A DNA stretch of 7,025 bases from Pseudomonadota bacterium (lineage in GTDB: Bacteria > Pseudomonadota > Gammaproteobacteria > Pseudomonadales > Azotimanducaceae), in the NCBI GenBank assembly GCA_009936895.1, contig JAACDS010000061.1, forward strand, positions 1 through 7,025. The letters are read 5' to 3'. The notes beneath the pieces are model-generated. The model made no database searches and was not told the DNA's origin. It saw only the letters and a list, made by a program, of their open reading frames with translations. Position numbers and translations under genes: made by a program. Shown here piece by piece: positions 5,894 to 7,025 of this stretch; within the stretch, counting starts at the first letter, position 1, and each line of letters starts with the position of its first letter.

Positions 5894-5952
5894 CCCCGGA
5901 ATCAGGGGCCCGATCAACAGAACCCTCAATCTGGCCGAAAAGCGCCAGAATT

Positions 5953-5981
5953 TTAGAACCTGCCACCCGCAGTGCTAAATT
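5953..5981 (+). promoter_or_regulatory. possible promoter for tsaD
   Basis: TTAGAA (5953-5958), a 17-bp spacer and TAAATT (5976-5981) preceded by TGC, an extended -10 type. The -35 matches only 3 of 6. Transcription would start near 5988. A small hairpin, GGGCA-TAG-TGCCC (5984-5996), lies at the start of the leader. It is the best rightward candidate in the divergent region. Confidence 0.4.
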
Positions 5982-6018
5982 CAGGGCATAGTGCCCAGCA
6001 TTTTTGTACCATGCGCCC

Positions 6019-7025
6019 ATGATCACTCTTGGTATTGAAAGCTCCTGTGACGAAACAGGCGTCGCGCTGTACGACAGCGAACACGGGCTGCTGTCTCAAG
6101 CCCTTCACAGTCAAGTCGCGCTGCATGCGGACTATGGCGGGGTGGTACCTGAGCTGGCATCTCGCGATCATGTGCGAAAGATTACGCCGCTGACTGAGCG
6201 CGTGCTGCAGGACGCAAACAAAACACTGGATGACATCGACGGTATCGCCTACACCGCCGGACCCGGGCTGATGGGCGCGCTCTTGGTTGGCGCGTCGTTT
6301 GCCAAGAGCCTCGCATGGTCCATGGGTGTTCCGGCCTTGGGCATTCACCATATGGAGGCGCATCTGTTGGCGCCCCTGATCAACCGACAAACCGACGCTC
6401 TCGGGCTACCCTTTGTGGCGCTACTGGTCTCTGGCGGACACACCCAGCTGGTGCACGTTAAGGCATTTGGTGACTACGAGATTTTGGGCGAATCCGTTGA
6501 TGACGCCGCTGGCGAAGCCTTCGATAAAACGGCGAAGCTTTTAGGGTTGGGTTATCCGGGCGGTCCGAAAATTGCCGAGCAAGCCGAACAGGGCGACCCA
6601 ACGAGATTCCGCTTTCCTCGACCGATGACGGATCGACCTGGCCTAGACTTTAGCTTCAGCGGCTTAAAAACCTACGCTCTAAATACTGTGCAATCCCTTG
6701 GCCCGTTGTCCAAGCAAGACATTGCGGACGTGTCTGCCGCTTTCGAAATCGCCGCCGTAGACACATTGGTCATCAAGTGTCGTCGGGCGATTGAGCAAAC
6801 CGGCGCGCAGCAACTGGTGATCGCGGGCGGAGTAAGCGCTAACACGCGGTTACGCGCCGAACTCACCGACAAGCTGACCGCGGAAATCGTTTATGCGCCT
6901 CTGGCGTTGTGCACAGATAATGGCGCGATGATTGCCTACGCAGGAGCGCTGAGAATGCTTGGCGGTGCGCAAGAAAACTTATCGATTAACACGCGGCCGC
7001 GGTGGCCGATGACTGAGCTACCGGC
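6019..7025 (+). CDS. tsaD: tRNA t6A synthase subunit TsaD (partial, 3' end beyond the window)
   Basis: TsaD (formerly Gcp/YgjD) transfers the threonylcarbamoyl group to A37 of tRNAs reading ANN codons, acting with TsaB and TsaE on threonylcarbamoyl-AMP made by TsaC. Translation from 6019 gives MITLGIESSCDETGVALYD..., an ASKHA-fold protein. The metal-binding HxxxH is His111 and His115 (HHMEAH), with Asp300 (CTDNGAM) as the further ligand, at the same positions as in E. coli. Other family motifs are GGVVPELASRDH (40-51), TAGPGLMGALLVG (79-91), VSGGHTQL, SVDDAAGEAFDK, GLGYPGGP, DFSFSGLKT and IAGGVSANTRLR. The frame stays open through 335 codons to RWPMTELP at the edge, where relatives have only a few residues left. 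An ATG at 6011 is excluded because its frame stops at once. No Shine-Dalgarno is seen before 6019. It diverges from rpsU, the standard arrangement in gammaproteobacteria. Confidence 0.97.
   Translation, partial: MITLGIESSCDETGVALYDSEHGLLSQALHSQVALHADYGGVVPELASRDHVRKITPLTERVLQDANKTLDDIDGIAYTAGPGLMGALLVGASFAKSLAWSMGVPALGIHHMEAHLLAPLINRQTDALGLPFVALLVSGGHTQLVHVKAFGDYEILGESVDDAAGEAFDKTAKLLGLGYPGGPKIAEQAEQGDPTRFRFPRPMTDRPGLDFSFSGLKTYALNTVQSLGPLSKQDIADVSAAFEIAAVDTLVIKCRRAIEQTGAQQLVIAGGVSANTRLRAELTDKLTAEIVYAPLALCTDNGAMIAYAGALRMLGGAQENLSINTRPRWPMTELP

Noticed and set aside
5953..6390. Minus-strand frame of 145 codons opposite the start of tsaD
   Set aside because: It is antisense to the conserved TsaD N-terminus and matches no family I recognise.

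Overview
The window carries the macromolecular synthesis (MMS) locus of a gammaproteobacterium. Transcribed leftwards on the minus strand are rpsU, yqeY, dnaG and rpoD. tsaD diverges from rpsU on the plus strand and runs off the right edge. The order rpsU-yqeY-dnaG-rpoD, followed by a tRNA-Ile(CAU) gene, matches what is known from Pseudomonas and related groups. The RpoD and DnaG sequences are also of gammaproteobacterial type. I place the organism near the Pseudomonadales/Oceanospirillales, without naming a genus.

Layout from right to left: tsaD (6019 to the edge, lacking only its last few codons); a 183-bp divergent promoter region; rpsU (5835-5620); a highly folded rpsU 3' region ending in a Rho-independent terminator (5487-5512), which should lower expression of the genes behind it; yqeY (5429-4977); dnaG (4893-3151, GTG start); a 323-bp intergenic region holding a strong extended -10 promoter and a leader of about 259 nt; rpoD (2827-989); a short hairpin; the tRNA gene (939-593); and a small alpha/beta-barrel protein gene (419-147). 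I see no gene in bases 1-146.

The main discovery is in the tRNA gene. tRNA-Ile(CAU) is split in its anticodon loop, directly after the anticodon, by a 270-nt ORF-less group I intron (902-633). The P, Q, R and S core elements, helices P1 to P9, a GAAA L9 loop and a terminal G are all readable. The insertion site is the one known from the Azoarcus tRNA-Ile(CAU) intron. This copy has a very short P1 and a long extra hairpin between P7 and P3. In a gammaproteobacterial MMS locus it stands out.

Together the genes serve translation (S21, t6A modification of tRNA, a minor isoleucine tRNA), replication priming (DnaG) and transcription initiation (sigma-70). TsaD forms t6A at position 37 of tRNAs reading ANN codons. 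Position 37 of this tRNA is the first nucleotide after the intron, so the window holds both a modifying enzyme and a substrate whose target site is created by splicing.
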